Both the position numbers and the translations under genes were made by a program. A stretch of DNA of 53,748 nt from contig JAFEER010000062.1 of NCBI GenBank assembly GCA_018240985.1, positions 1 through 53,748 on the forward strand, read 5' to 3'. The notes below the pieces were generated by a model. It was not told where the DNA came from, did no database searches, and was given only the letters and a program-made list of their open reading frames with translations. This DNA comes from Pseudomonadota bacterium. Its GTDB lineage: Bacteria; Pseudomonadota; Gammaproteobacteria; Burkholderiales; Burkholderiaceae_C. This document shows, in pieces, positions 31,697 through 40,399 of the stretch (positions within the stretch are counted from its first letter, which is position 1; the number at the start of each line of letters is the position of its first letter).

Positions 31697-31760
31697 CGTG
31701 TGCGCCTGCAATGGCTACACTGCTGCCTTCGTGCCTTGCGCACGGTTTTTTGCTATTTAA

Positions 31761-31800
31761 ATAATAGCTATTTGCGTTTGTACATAAAGCGCTGGAGGTC
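31761..31800. repeat. Interspersed repeat, copy B, in the pssA upstream region
   Basis: ATAGCTATTTGCGTTTG, a few bases, then AAAGCGCTGGAGG matches the reverse complement of copy A in order and spacing. It ends six bases before the pssA start codon, so it forms the pssA 5' leader and its GGAGG may serve as the ribosome site. Confidence 0.55.
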
Positions 31801-31806
31801 GATTGA

Positions 31807-32643
31807 ATGCATGATGGCGATGAAGCCAACGAAAACGCCGAGGTCTTGGTAAGCAAGCGCCGCAAGGGCATCTATGTGCTGCCCAACCTGTTCACGCTGG
31901 CGGCGCTGTTCGGCGGCTTTTATGCCATCGTCATGGCCATGAACGGGCGTTTCGAGATGGCGGCGCTTGGCGTGTTCTGCTCCATGGTGCTCGACAGCCT
32001 GGACGGCCGCGTGGCGCGCATGACGAACACGCAAAGCGCCTTTGGCGAGCAGATGGACTCGCTGTCCGACATGGTGTCCTTTGGCGCCGCGCCTGCGCTC
32101 ATTGCTTACATCTGGGCGCTGCAGGGCCTGGGGCGCTGGGGCTGGATAGCAGCCTTTGTCTACTGCGCCTGCGCGGCGCTGCGGCTGGCGCGCTTCAATG
32201 TGAATACCGGGGTGGTGGACAAGCGCTACTTCCAGGGCCTGCCGTCGCCGGCCGCCGCCGCGCTGGTGATAGGCTTCATGTGGCTGCTGACGGACGTCGG
32301 CGTGCACCCCGGGCAGGGCGTGCTGGGCCTGTCCTGGACGCACATCACCTGGGTGATGTTCGGCGTCACTCTCTACGCCGGGCTGACCATGGTGACGAAT
32401 GTGCCGTTCTACAGTTTCAAGGATCTGCACATGAAGAAGAGCGTGCCCTTTGCCGCCATCGTGCTCATCGCCCTGGGCATTGCCGTGGTCAACATCCACC
32501 CGCCGACGGTGCTGTTCGGCATCTTCGTGCTCTATGGCCTCTCAGGCTACGCCCTGTACGCCTGGCGCAAGGCCAAGGGGCAGCAGACCAGCGTGATCAG
32601 CACCTCGACCGATGAGCCCGACGAGCAGGGCCTGCACGACTGA
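31807..32643 (+). CDS. pssA: CDP-diacylglycerol-serine O-phosphatidyltransferase
   Basis: A 278-residue inner-membrane CDP-alcohol phosphatidyltransferase of the PssA type with about seven membrane segments. The family motif D-G-x2-A-R-x8-G-x3-D-x3-D is complete (Asp66 to Asp88). It makes phosphatidylserine, the precursor of phosphatidylethanolamine. ATG at 31807 is preceded by the repeat-derived GGAGG. The psd gene is not in the window. Placement behind ilvC matches other Burkholderiales. Confidence 0.94.
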   Translation: MHDGDEANENAEVLVSKRRKGIYVLPNLFTLAALFGGFYAIVMAMNGRFEMAALGVFCSMVLDSLDGRVARMTNTQSAFGEQMDSLSDMVSFGAAPALIAYIWALQGLGRWGWIAAFVYCACAALRLARFNVNTGVVDKRYFQGLPSPAAAALVIGFMWLLTDVGVHPGQGVLGLSWTHITWVMFGVTLYAGLTMVTNVPFYSFKDLHMKKSVPFAAIVLIALGIAVVNIHPPTVLFGIFVLYGLSGYALYAWRKAKGQQTSVISTSTDEPDEQGLHD

Positions 32644-32654
32644 CGATTACTCAG

Positions 32655-33392
32655 TTACTCAGCATCCGGCTGCGCCTCAGGCGCCGCCTGCTGGAACGCC
32701 GGCAGCTGCTCGCAGGCAGCGACGATGCGGATGATGGTGGGGTAGGCGTCCAGCGCGCAGTGGAAGCGCCGCGCGTTGAACACCTGCGGCACCAGGCAGC
32801 AGTCGGCAATGCTGGGAGTGTCCCCATGGCAGAAGCGCCCTGTGTCGGGGCTGGCGGCCAGCGTGTCTTCCACCGCCTGCAGGCCGAGTGCCACCCAGTG
32901 GGCGTACCAGCCATCCTTTTGCTCTGCCGAGACGCCCAGCTCCTGCGTCAGGTACTTGAGCACGCGCAGGTTGTTGAGGGGGTGGATCTCGCAGGCCACC
33001 ATCTGCGCAATGGCGCGCACGCGCGCGCGCCCCAGGGCATCAGTGGGCAGCAGGGCCGGCTGGGGATAGACCTCGTCAAGGTATTCCAGAATGGCCAGCG
33101 ATTGCGTGAGTGCCGACCCACCCTCGCCGATCTGCAGCGCAGGCACCAGAGCCTGCGGGTTGGTGTGCCGATAGCGCGCACCGAGCTGCTGGCCGCCGTC
33201 CTTCACCAGGTGCACGGGAATGGTTTCATAGCCCAGGCCCTTGAGCGCCAGCCCAATGCGCACGCGGTAGGCTGCCGAGCTGCGAAAGTAGGAGTACAGC
33301 TGCAGCCCGCCCCGTGCCGGCACACGCGTTGCGCCGGCCGCGGTGGCGAGGACTGGCGCTGCAGCTGGCGTTGCCAACTCAGACTGCAGCAT
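32655..33392 (-). CDS. maiA: Maleylacetoacetate / maleylpyruvate isomerase (zeta-class GST)
   Basis: A 245-residue zeta-class glutathione transferase. The N-terminal glutathione site RSSAAYRVRIGL (37-48) and ALVPALQIGEGGSALTQSLAILEYLDE are characteristic; IHPLNNLRVL and DTPSIADCCLVPQ belong to the helical domain. It isomerises a maleyl ring-cleavage product to the fumaryl form using glutathione. The ATG at 33392 has GAGG nine bases upstream and overlaps the FAH gene by 14 bases, but adds about 30 residues before the usual start of the fold. Last gene of the aromatic operon; the true substrate (maleylacetoacetate, maleylpyruvate or another) is not decided by sequence. Confidence 0.88.
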   Translation of the reverse strand: MLQSELATPAAAPVLATAAGATRVPARGGLQLYSYFRSSAAYRVRIGLALKGLGYETIPVHLVKDGGQQLGARYRHTNPQALVPALQIGEGGSALTQSLAILEYLDEVYPQPALLPTDALGRARVRAIAQMVACEIHPLNNLRVLKYLTQELGVSAEQKDGWYAHWVALGLQAVEDTLAASPDTGRFCHGDTPSIADCCLVPQVFNARRFHCALDAYPTIIRIVAACEQLPAFQQAAPEAQPDAE

Positions 33393-34392
33393 GCGTGTCC
33401 ACCTCGTTCTCGATGCGGCCGAAGATGCTCTGGCCCTGGCCATCGAGCATCTCGATGCGCACCCTGTCCCCATGCTTCATGAAGGGCGTGGCGGGCTTGC
33501 CCTGCTCGATGGTCTCGTAGGTGCGTACCTCGGCCAGGCAGCAGTAGCCGACGCCGCCGTTGGCGATGGACGAGCCCCACAGGTTGCCCTGCTTGTTCGA
33601 CACCGTACCCGATCCCACGATGGAGCCGGCGCAAAGCGTGCGCGTCTTGGCCACATGGGCCACGAGTTGGCCGAAGTCGAAGGTCATGTCCACGCCGGCG
33701 TTGGGCTTGCCGAACAGCTCTTCGTTCAGGTGCACCAGCAGCGGCAGATGTACCTTTGCATCGCGCCAGTCAGCGCCCAGCTCGTCGGGCGTTACGGCCA
33801 CGGGGCTGAAGGCGCTGGCGGGCTTTGCCTGGAAGAAGCCGAAGCCCTTGGCGAGCTCGGCCGGGATCAGGTTGCGCAATGACACGTCGTTCACCAGCAT
33901 CACCAGGCGAATCGCCTTGGCCGCCTGCTCGGGCGTGGCGCCCTGGGGCAGGTCACCCGTGACCACCGTGACCTCGGCCTCGAAGTCTATGCCCCAGGGC
34001 TCCTTGGCCACGACCTTGCCGCGCGGCGCAATGAAGCCGTCGCTGCCGCCCTGGTACATCAGTGGATCCGTGTAGAAGCTCTCGGGCACCTCGGCGTTGC
34101 GGGCGCGGCGCACCAGTTCGACGTGGTTGATGTAGGCCGAGCCGTCGGCCCACTGCCAGGTGCGCGGCAGGGGGCTGTGGCAGGTGGCCTGGTCGAAGGC
34201 CTCGCCCTCGATGGCGCCGCTGTTCAGGGCCTCGTAGACCTGGCGCAGCTGGGGCTCGACCGTGGCCCAGTCGTCCATGGCCGCCAGCATGGTGCGGGCG
34301 ATGGCGGGAACGGCGCGGCAGCGCTGCAGGTCACGGTTGACGACGACCAGCGTGCCGTCACGGCCGCCAAGATCAAGGGTAGCGAGTTTCAT
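33379..34392 (-). CDS. Fumarylacetoacetate hydrolase family protein
   Basis: A 337-residue FAH-family hydrolase with a short N-terminal FAH_N domain and the catalytic beta-sandwich. Metal ligands are in GIDFEAEVTVV (Glu-x-Glu) and LVNDVSLRN; AKGFGFFQAKPASAFSP and GSGTVSNKQGN are active-site loops. It hydrolyses a C-C bond in a fumaryl-type 1,3-dioxo compound to fumarate plus acetoacetate or pyruvate. AAAGGAC precedes the ATG. It overlaps the isomerase gene that acts just before it in such pathways. Confidence 0.9.
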   Translation of the reverse strand: MKLATLDLGGRDGTLVVVNRDLQRCRAVPAIARTMLAAMDDWATVEPQLRQVYEALNSGAIEGEAFDQATCHSPLPRTWQWADGSAYINHVELVRRARNAEVPESFYTDPLMYQGGSDGFIAPRGKVVAKEPWGIDFEAEVTVVTGDLPQGATPEQAAKAIRLVMLVNDVSLRNLIPAELAKGFGFFQAKPASAFSPVAVTPDELGADWRDAKVHLPLLVHLNEELFGKPNAGVDMTFDFGQLVAHVAKTRTLCAGSIVGSGTVSNKQGNLWGSSIANGGVGYCCLAEVRTYETIEQGKPATPFMKHGDRVRIEMLDGQGQSIFGRIENEVDTHAAV

Positions 34393-34438
34393 GTCTTAGT
34401 CCTTTGCTGATGGTTGTTGCACCAGGCCTGGGCTTGGT

Positions 34439-35818
34439 TCAGGCAGATTGTGGGGCTGGTGCGGCACTGGAAGGGGTGCCATGTTTGCGGATGTGGTGCT
34501 TGATCAGGGCCAGCGCCACCAGTGCAGCCAGCATGGCGTAACCGAGCAGCGACAGGTAGCCGGATGCACCGTTCGAGGTGATGATGGCGGCCCCGGCGAA
34601 CGAGCTCAGGATGGCGCCCAGGCGGCCAAAGGCCAGCCCTGCCGCCGTGCCGGTGGCGCGGATATGCGTGGCGTAGACATGGGCGCACAGGGCGTACATG
34701 GGGGCTTGCACGCCGTTGACGAACATGCCGTGCACGCCCAGTCCGATCATGAGCAGGCTGGCGTCGCGGTGGAAGTCCACACCCTTCAGCAGCAGCGCAC
34801 TGGCCGTCGCACCGGCACAGGCCAGGATCAGCGGCCAGCGCGAGCCAAAGCGCGCCATGGCCCAGGCGCAGCCCAGGGCGCCCACCACGCCGCCCAGGTT
34901 GTAGGCCGTCAGGCCCGAACTGGCCATGGACAGCGGCAGGCCTTCGGCCGTGAGCATCGAGGGCAGCCAGCTGAAGGCACTGTACGAGGCCAGCATGACC
35001 ATGAAGAAGCCGACCCAGATGGCCAGCGTGTCGCGTGCCAGGCCGTCCTTGAACAGCGCGCCAAAGCCTGCGCTTTGCTTCTGGCCGGCAGCCTGTTCGG
35101 CAGCATCGACGAAAGTGGCATCGGCCGCTGTGGGCCGCTCCATGCGCGCCAGCAGGGCACGCAGCCTGGGCCATTGGGCGCTGTTGCGTGCCATCAGGCG
35201 CGGCGATTCGGGCAGGCGCGCCAGCAGCACCAGGCTGTAGGCCAGGGGCAGGGCGCCGCCGATCCAGAACATGGCGCGCCAGCCGAAGGTGGGCAGTATG
35301 AAGCTGGCAAACAGGCCCGCCAGCATGCCGCCCAGCGGATAGCTGACGATGGTGCCGGTGACGGCGATGGTGCGGTATTTGAGCGGTGTGAACTCCGCCG
35401 TCAGCGTGGAGGCGGTGGGCAGGGCGCCGCCAATGCCCAGGCCCGCGATGAAGCGCAGCGCGGTGATGGCGTCGATGTTCGGGGCAAAGCCGATGGCGAT
35501 GGTGGTGGCGCCAAACAGGCCCACGCTGGCGGCAATCACTAGCCGGCGGCCAAAGCGGTCGGCCATGTAGCCGGCAAAGGCGCTGCCAATGGCCATACCG
35601 ACCAGGCCCGTGGCCACGGCTGGGGAGAAGGCGCTGCGTGCAATGCCCCATTCCTTCATCATGACCGGAATGGCAAAGCCGATGAGCTGGCCGTCAAAAC
35701 CGTCCAGGATGATGGACAGCGCCGCCATCAGCACCACCATCTTCTGCATGCTGGTGAAGGGGCCATGATCCAGTGTGCGGCCTATGTCTACGGCAGCCGC
35801 GCTTTGTGGGTACGACAT
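34439..35818 (-). CDS. MFS transporter, aromatic acid:H+ symporter (AAHS) family
   Basis: A 459-residue major facilitator with twelve membrane segments. The AAHS signature DGFDGQLIGFAIPVMM lies in the first helix, DRFGRR is the loop 2-3 motif, and LLARLPESPRLMA precedes the central cytoplasmic loop. Relatives (PcaK, BenK, MhpT, GenK) import aromatic carboxylates with protons. It sits in the operon between the VOC and FAH genes, so it is likely the importer for the operon's aromatic acid. About 144 bases without a gene precede it. Confidence 0.92.
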   Translation of the reverse strand: MSYPQSAAAVDIGRTLDHGPFTSMQKMVVLMAALSIILDGFDGQLIGFAIPVMMKEWGIARSAFSPAVATGLVGMAIGSAFAGYMADRFGRRLVIAASVGLFGATTIAIGFAPNIDAITALRFIAGLGIGGALPTASTLTAEFTPLKYRTIAVTGTIVSYPLGGMLAGLFASFILPTFGWRAMFWIGGALPLAYSLVLLARLPESPRLMARNSAQWPRLRALLARMERPTAADATFVDAAEQAAGQKQSAGFGALFKDGLARDTLAIWVGFFMVMLASYSAFSWLPSMLTAEGLPLSMASSGLTAYNLGGVVGALGCAWAMARFGSRWPLILACAGATASALLLKGVDFHRDASLLMIGLGVHGMFVNGVQAPMYALCAHVYATHIRATGTAAGLAFGRLGAILSSFAGAAIITSNGASGYLSLLGYAMLAALVALALIKHHIRKHGTPSSAAPAPQSA

Positions 35819-35962
35819 GGAGGAGTCTCCGGGTTTATGGGGTGGGCCTGCGTGACCGCACCGTTTTTATGAAATTGAGGCGCAGCAAGGCCCGGCACGC
35901 GGCGCGGTGGCGCGCGTGCGGGGGATGGCTGGCGGTTGGCTTGCGGCGTCAGCCGCGCAGCA

Positions 35963-36517
35963 TCAGTGCGGGCCGACGCGGCCGGAGCCGTCGTGCATCC
36001 AGCGGGCGTGCTCGGGAGCCTTCTTGGTGCGATCCCACTCGTTCAGCATGTCCCACTTCACGTCATCCAGCGCCTTGTCCATCTTTGGCGTGGAGGTGTT
36101 GGCGGCCAGCTCCAGGCGGTGGCCGGAAGGGTCGCGGAAGTAGATCGACTGGAAGATGGTGTGGTTGGTCGGGCCGATCACCTCGATGCCGTCGGCCTCC
36201 ATCTTGGCCTTGACCTTCATCATGGTCTCGACCGAATCGACCTTCAGCGCCAGGTGCTGTGTCCAGGACGGGGTGTTGGCGTCCGAGGGCGCAATCATCT
36301 CGGGCTTGGTGGGCAGCTCGAAGAAGGCCAGGATGTTGCCGCCGCCGATGTCGATGAAGATGTGCATGTACGGATCCGGCTCCTTGGTGGAGGGGACTTC
36401 GTTCTCGGCGATGGCAAGGATGAAGTTGGCATCCAGATACTTCTGGTACCACTCCACGGTTTGTTTCGCGTTCTTGCAGCGGTAAGCGACGTGGTGGACG
36501 CCGTTGAGAAAGGCCAT
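35963..36517 (-). CDS. VOC family protein, putative ring-cleavage dioxygenase
   Basis: A 184-residue protein of the vicinal oxygen chelate fold with two beta-alpha-beta-beta-beta modules in residues 1-140 and a charged C-terminal tail. Metal ligands fit His9 (GVHHVAY), His88 (WTQHLALKV) and Glu136 (GHRLELAAN), the 2-His-1-carboxylate set of extradiol dioxygenases. It is half the length of known extradiol enzymes of this fold. In an operon with a flavin hydroxylase, isomerase and FAH hydrolase but no cupin gentisate or homogentisate dioxygenase, it is the best candidate for ring opening. It could instead be a glyoxalase-like isomerase. AAGGAG precedes the ATG. Confidence 0.78.
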   Translation of the reverse strand: MAFLNGVHHVAYRCKNAKQTVEWYQKYLDANFILAIAENEVPSTKEPDPYMHIFIDIGGGNILAFFELPTKPEMIAPSDANTPSWTQHLALKVDSVETMMKVKAKMEADGIEVIGPTNHTIFQSIYFRDPSGHRLELAANTSTPKMDKALDDVKWDMLNEWDRTKKAPEHARWMHDGSGRVGPH

Positions 36518-36556
36518 GGTTGTCTCCTTGGGTGAGTTGGTGGCAGGGCGGATGGA

Positions 36557-38212
36557 TCAGATGGACAGGGTCGCGCGCTGGCCCATGGCACGCTGCAACG
36601 CGCCGCGCAAGGCCTGGTGGTCGTCGGCCTCGCAGACGGCGGCAATGTGGGCGTCGGGGCGCACCACCCAGACTTCATGCGGGCCGGACTGCAGGGCCTG
36701 CTGCAGGGCGCCTTCGGCATCGATGTCGGCGATGCGCAGGACGCGCAGCGGTGCGTCGCTGGCGCTTTGCGCCTGTTCGCGCAGCCCTGCCAGATCCACA
36801 CTACTACCGACCAGCAGCAACAGGCCGTCGCGCGCCACTTGCCGCAGGCGCGTGCAGCCCATGCCCTCGATGCGCACCGGCACATCGGGCAGCGCGACGC
36901 CGGGGGCGGGCGGCGGCACGTGGCCGCGCGGCGGACGGCCGGCAAACGGGCGCTTCGCATCGGGCGTGGTGAGCGGCGAGTCGACATACCAGAAGGGCTC
37001 GGACAGGCGGCCCGAGTCGATTTGCGGATGCACCGACGGATCGGTCAGCGCCGCCGTCAGGCGTTCCAGGCGAATACGATGCTGCTCCTCGGTCTGCGGC
37101 ACCAGGAAGTCCATGGTCTTGCCGGTGACCTCGATGTTCTCGCGCGTGGCGGCGCAGCGCTCGCTGTCGTAGCTGTCCAGCAAGGTTTGATCGGCCCAAC
37201 CGCGCAGCACGAAGGCCAGCTTCCAGGCGGCATTTTCGGCGTCCATCACGCCGGTGTTGAGCCCGCGTGCGCCAAACGGCGAGACGATGTGGGCAAAGTC
37301 GCCGGCCAGCAGAACGCGCCCCACACGCATGCGATCGACCATGCGCGAGTGGAAGCGGTAGACCGACTTCCAGACGATCTCGTAGGGCTTGTCGCCGATG
37401 ATCTGGCGGATGCGCGTATCGAGAGCGCCACTGGCCTCTTCCTGCTCGATGTCGTAGTCGCCCGGCACCTGCCAGTCGATGCGGAAGGTCGAATCGGGGC
37501 AGGGGTGGATCAGCACCTGGCGGCCCGGGTTCCACTCGGGATCGAAGTAAAAGCGGCGCTCGCGCTCCCAGCCGGGCAGGTCGGCGCGGATGTCGCAGAT
37601 CAGGAACTTGTCCTCGAAGCTGCGGCCGTTGAAGCTGACGCCGAGCTGGTGGCGCAGCTCCCGCGGCGCGGAGCCGGCAGCCACGATGGCATAGGGGGCG
37701 CGCACGTCGACCGGCGTACCGTCGGCGCGGCGGCAGTGCAGGGTGACGCCGCCTCCGTCCTGCTCGATTTGCTCGACGCCGTGATCCCACAGCGCAGTGA
37801 TGTGTCCTGCAGTCGCGATTTTCTCGTCCAGCAGTTCTTCCGTGCGGGTCTGCGAGATGTTGACGAAGGGCGGGAACACCGATCGCCCGGTATCGACGAA
37901 GGGCTGGGTGAACAGCGTTGCGTCCTTGTACAGGGTGGTGGCGCGATCCCAGGTGAGACCTTCGGCGGCGATCTTGTGGCCCACGCCAACCGACTCCCAC
38001 ACGTCCAGCACGTCACGCTGCTGGCAAATGGCCTTCGAGCCGATGACGTCGCGCTGCGGCCGGCGATCGACCAAGATGCAATCGATGCCCCAGCGGGACA
38101 GCAGCAGGGCGGCCGTCTGGCCGACGGGGCCGTTGCCGACGACCACCACCTGGGTGTGGTGCTGGGTCTTTGCCGGGCCTGGGGCGGTGGGGTGGGAATC
38201 GGGATTGGTCAC
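36557..38212 (-). CDS. FAD-dependent aromatic hydroxylase (MhpA/PheA-like, group A flavoprotein)
   Basis: A 551-residue class A flavoprotein monooxygenase. FAD motifs are GNGPVG (26-31), the DG-type VDRR (48-51) and GRVLLAGDFAHIVSPFGARGLNTG (298-320, with GD at 304-305). The C-terminal 150 residues form the thioredoxin-like domain of the phenol hydroxylase/MhpA group. It adds a hydroxyl to a phenolic substrate using NAD(P)H and O2. GTG at 38212 is chosen because AAGGAG stands eight bases before it; an upstream ATG at 38269 would add 19 residues and overlap the MBL stop. Substrate likely a 3-hydroxylated aromatic acid. Confidence 0.88.
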   Translation of the reverse strand: MTNPDSHPTAPGPAKTQHHTQVVVVGNGPVGQTAALLLSRWGIDCILVDRRPQRDVIGSKAICQQRDVLDVWESVGVGHKIAAEGLTWDRATTLYKDATLFTQPFVDTGRSVFPPFVNISQTRTEELLDEKIATAGHITALWDHGVEQIEQDGGGVTLHCRRADGTPVDVRAPYAIVAAGSAPRELRHQLGVSFNGRSFEDKFLICDIRADLPGWERERRFYFDPEWNPGRQVLIHPCPDSTFRIDWQVPGDYDIEQEEASGALDTRIRQIIGDKPYEIVWKSVYRFHSRMVDRMRVGRVLLAGDFAHIVSPFGARGLNTGVMDAENAAWKLAFVLRGWADQTLLDSYDSERCAATRENIEVTGKTMDFLVPQTEEQHRIRLERLTAALTDPSVHPQIDSGRLSEPFWYVDSPLTTPDAKRPFAGRPPRGHVPPPAPGVALPDVPVRIEGMGCTRLRQVARDGLLLLVGSSVDLAGLREQAQSASDAPLRVLRIADIDAEGALQQALQSGPHEVWVVRPDAHIAAVCEADDHQALRGALQRAMGQRATLSI

Positions 38213-38247
38213 GGTTTTGTCTCCTTGGGGTGTTCTAGGCCGAAACG

Positions 38248-39210
38248 TCAGGCTTGCAGCGCATGCCACATCTGCTGGTCGCGCTCGGCCGTCCAGATGC
38301 GCGGGTCGCGTATGCCGCTGGCTTCGTCGTGGGCACGCGTCACGTCAAACGGCAGGCAGTGTTCGTAGATGAAGACCTGGCCGAATTTCGGATCCATGTT
38401 CTTGCGCGTGTGCTTCATGGTGGCGTTCAAGTCCATGCCTTGGGCGACGGCCTCTTGCGCGCTCTGGTAGAGGGTGGAGACGAAGTCGCGGGTGTAGGCC
38501 AGGCCCTTTTGCACCTCGGCCGGGCTCATCAGCGCCGGGCCGCGGCCGGGGATGAGCTTGTCGAACTGCATCGCGGCCAGGTTGTCCAGGGTCTGCGGCC
38601 AGTCGGCCAGGTAGGCGTCGCCGGTGTAGCAGGCGGCGTCGGCCTCCACCAGGTCGCCCGAGAAGCAGATGTTCTGGCTCGGGATGTAGACGATGGCATC
38701 GCCCTTGGTGTGGCCGCGGCCCACCTGCTTGATCTTCACCTCCAGCTTGCCCAGCCACAGGGTCATCTCGCCCTCGAAGGTCATGGTCGGCCAGGTCAGG
38801 CCGGGCACGCTCTCCACGGCCTGGAAGAGGCGGGGGAAGCGGCCGATTTCGGAGTCCATGTCCTGCTGGCCGCGCTCGACGATCAGGTCGTAGGTGTCGC
38901 GGCTGGCGATGATCTGCTCCAGGCCCTCGCCCTTGTAACCCGAGGCGCCCAACACGCGCACGGCGTGGTAGTGGGTCAGCACCACGTACTTGATGGGCTT
39001 GTCGGTGATCTCGCGGATCTTGGCGATCACGCCCTGCGCGGCCACGGGGGTGGCGGTGGCGTCGATGATCATGCAGCCGTCGTCGCCGATGATGACGCCG
39101 GTGTTCGGGTCGCCCTCGGCCGTGTAGGCATAGGCGTTGTCGCTCAGCTTTTCCCAGCTGATCTTCTTTTCTTCCAGATCGGCGTGGGATGCAAATTTTT
39201 TCTCGCTCAT
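38248..39210 (-). CDS. MBL-fold protein with incomplete metal site
   Basis: A 320-residue metallo-beta-lactamase-fold protein, first gene of the aromatic operon. The HxHxDH motif is altered to THYHAVR: His80 and His82 remain but the Asp and His are Val84 and Arg85. His167 (GRGHTKGD) and Asp186 (FSGDLVE) are kept, while the last ligand is Arg223 in PGRGP instead of His. A site with two metals therefore seems impossible; one metal might still bind. No signal peptide. The C-terminal 90 residues are helical and end WHALQA. AGGAG precedes the ATG. It may hydrolyse a pathway thioester or lactone, or bind a ligand. Confidence 0.82.
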   Translation of the reverse strand: MSEKKFASHADLEEKKISWEKLSDNAYAYTAEGDPNTGVIIGDDGCMIIDATATPVAAQGVIAKIREITDKPIKYVVLTHYHAVRVLGASGYKGEGLEQIIASRDTYDLIVERGQQDMDSEIGRFPRLFQAVESVPGLTWPTMTFEGEMTLWLGKLEVKIKQVGRGHTKGDAIVYIPSQNICFSGDLVEADAACYTGDAYLADWPQTLDNLAAMQFDKLIPGRGPALMSPAEVQKGLAYTRDFVSTLYQSAQEAVAQGMDLNATMKHTRKNMDPKFGQVFIYEHCLPFDVTRAHDEASGIRDPRIWTAERDQQMWHALQA

Positions 39211-39312
39211 GGACTTGGCTCCTGTAGTGGTGTTTGAACTGATGGGTGTATTAAAGGCCGTATCGATTTATTATTCAAACGGGATTTAATGATTCATTTA
39301 TAGGGTGTTCTT
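39211..39312. promoter_or_regulatory. Divergent promoter/operator region of the aromatic operon and its LysR gene
   Basis: A 102-base AT-rich gap between divergent genes. ATTCAAACGGGATTTAAT (39273-39290) is a loose dyad (ATTnAA...TTnAAT) and is the best candidate for LysR binding, though it does not fit T-N11-A exactly. Confidence 0.35.
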
Positions 39313-40215
39313 ATGAATGTGACGCTGCGCCAGTTGAACGCCTTCGTGGCCGTGGCCGAAACCGGCAGCTTTACGCTCGCCGCCGAGAGGCTTTTCATCA
39401 CCCAGTCAGCGCTCAGCGGCCTGATCAAGGAGCTGGAGTCGTCCCTGGGCCTGCGCCTGTTCGACCGCAGCACGCGCCGCCTGCGCCTGTCGGACATAGG
39501 ACGCGAGCTGTACCCGCAGATCGAAAAAATCCTGCACGACCTGGACGGCGTGGTGAGCGAGGTGGGCAACCTCAAGGCGCTGCAGCGCGGCAGCGTGCGC
39601 GTGGCCGTGCCGCAGCTGCTGGCCTGCACGCTGCTGCCCGATCTCATGGCCGGCTTTCGTGCCCAGCATCCGGGCGTGCAACTGCGCCTGGTCGATTGCG
39701 CCGTCGAGAGCGTGATGGCGCGGGTTTTCTCGGGCGAGGTGGACATCGGCATCGGCCCGGAGCGCGAGGCCAATTCCGACATTGCCGCCGAGCCCCTGTT
39801 CCGCCTGCCCTTCATGGCCGTGATGCCGCCCACGCATGCCCTGGCGCGCCGGCGCCAGCTGCACTGGCCCGACCTGTCCGGCCAATCGCTGATCACGCTG
39901 CAAGGGCAGTTCACCGAGCTCCTGGTCAGCGACGTGGGCGAGGCCGCGCGCGACCTGCACAAGGAGGCTTTCATGCAGGTGACCTTCATGACCACGGCGC
40001 TGGCGCTGGCGCGTGCGGGTATGGGCATCACGCTATGCATGCCCTATGCGCGCTCGCTGGTGGAGCAGTTCGGCCTGGTCATGCGGCCCGTGGGCGACCC
40101 GGTGGTGGAACGCAGCTTCTGGGTCTTCACGCGCCGGGCCAGGGCGCTGTCGCCGGCGGCGCAGAAATTCAGGGATTTTCTCGAGGATCAATTGCAGCCT
40201 TCGCGTTTGTGCTAG
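39313..40215 (+). CDS. LysR-type transcriptional regulator
   Basis: A 300-residue LysR regulator. The helix-turn-helix is read in LNAFVAVAETGSFTLAAERL, TQSALSGLIKELE and LGLRLFDRSTRRLRLS. The effector domain spans about 90-300. It is divergent from the aromatic operon and is its likely inducer-responsive activator, with the imported aromatic acid or its hydroxylated product as effector. Its 3' end also seems to contain the promoter of the leucine leader (see 40226). Confidence 0.94.
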   Translation: MNVTLRQLNAFVAVAETGSFTLAAERLFITQSALSGLIKELESSLGLRLFDRSTRRLRLSDIGRELYPQIEKILHDLDGVVSEVGNLKALQRGSVRVAVPQLLACTLLPDLMAGFRAQHPGVQLRLVDCAVESVMARVFSGEVDIGIGPEREANSDIAAEPLFRLPFMAVMPPTHALARRRQLHWPDLSGQSLITLQGQFTELLVSDVGEAARDLHKEAFMQVTFMTTALALARAGMGITLCMPYARSLVEQFGLVMRPVGDPVVERSFWVFTRRARALSPAAQKFRDFLEDQLQPSRLC

Positions 40216-40225
40216 AGTTGCCTGC

Positions 40226-40282
40226 ATGTCGTTCCTGTCGCTAGCCCTACTACCCCACTTGTCCCACGGGCAGGCACAGTAG
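40226..40282 (+). CDS. leuL: Leucine leader peptide of the leuA attenuator
   Basis: An 18-codon frame reading MSFLSLALLPHLSHGQAQ, with five Leu codons (one CTG, three CTA, one TTG). CTA is rare in GC-rich genomes, and three of them fall within four codons, a classical control run. A terminator follows at 40307 and leuA at 40400. ACGGGC in the last part of the frame (40266-40271) can pair with GCCCGT of the terminator's left arm, so a ribosome stalled at the Leu codons would free it to block the terminator. A candidate promoter (TTGCAG, then TGCTAGAGT) ends at 40218, so the message could start at or next to the ATG. Confidence 0.8.
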   Translation: MSFLSLALLPHLSHGQAQ

Positions 40283-40306
40283 CGCGCGCGTACACACACT
40301 ACTTTC

Positions 40307-40338
40307 ACGGCCCGTAGCACCAGCGACGGGCCGTTTTT
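40307..40338 (+). terminator. Leucine attenuator terminator
   Basis: ACGGCCCGT (40307-40315) and ACGGGCCGT (40326-40334) form a nine-pair stem with a ten-base loop, followed by TTTTT. It lies between the Leu-rich leader frame and leuA, with a competing pairing partner in the leader frame. Confidence 0.88.
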
Positions 40339-40399
40339 GTTTGTGCAAGTCGCTGGAGCCGGATTCCATTTTTCCTGTTCCTTCCAAGCGAGTCATCCC

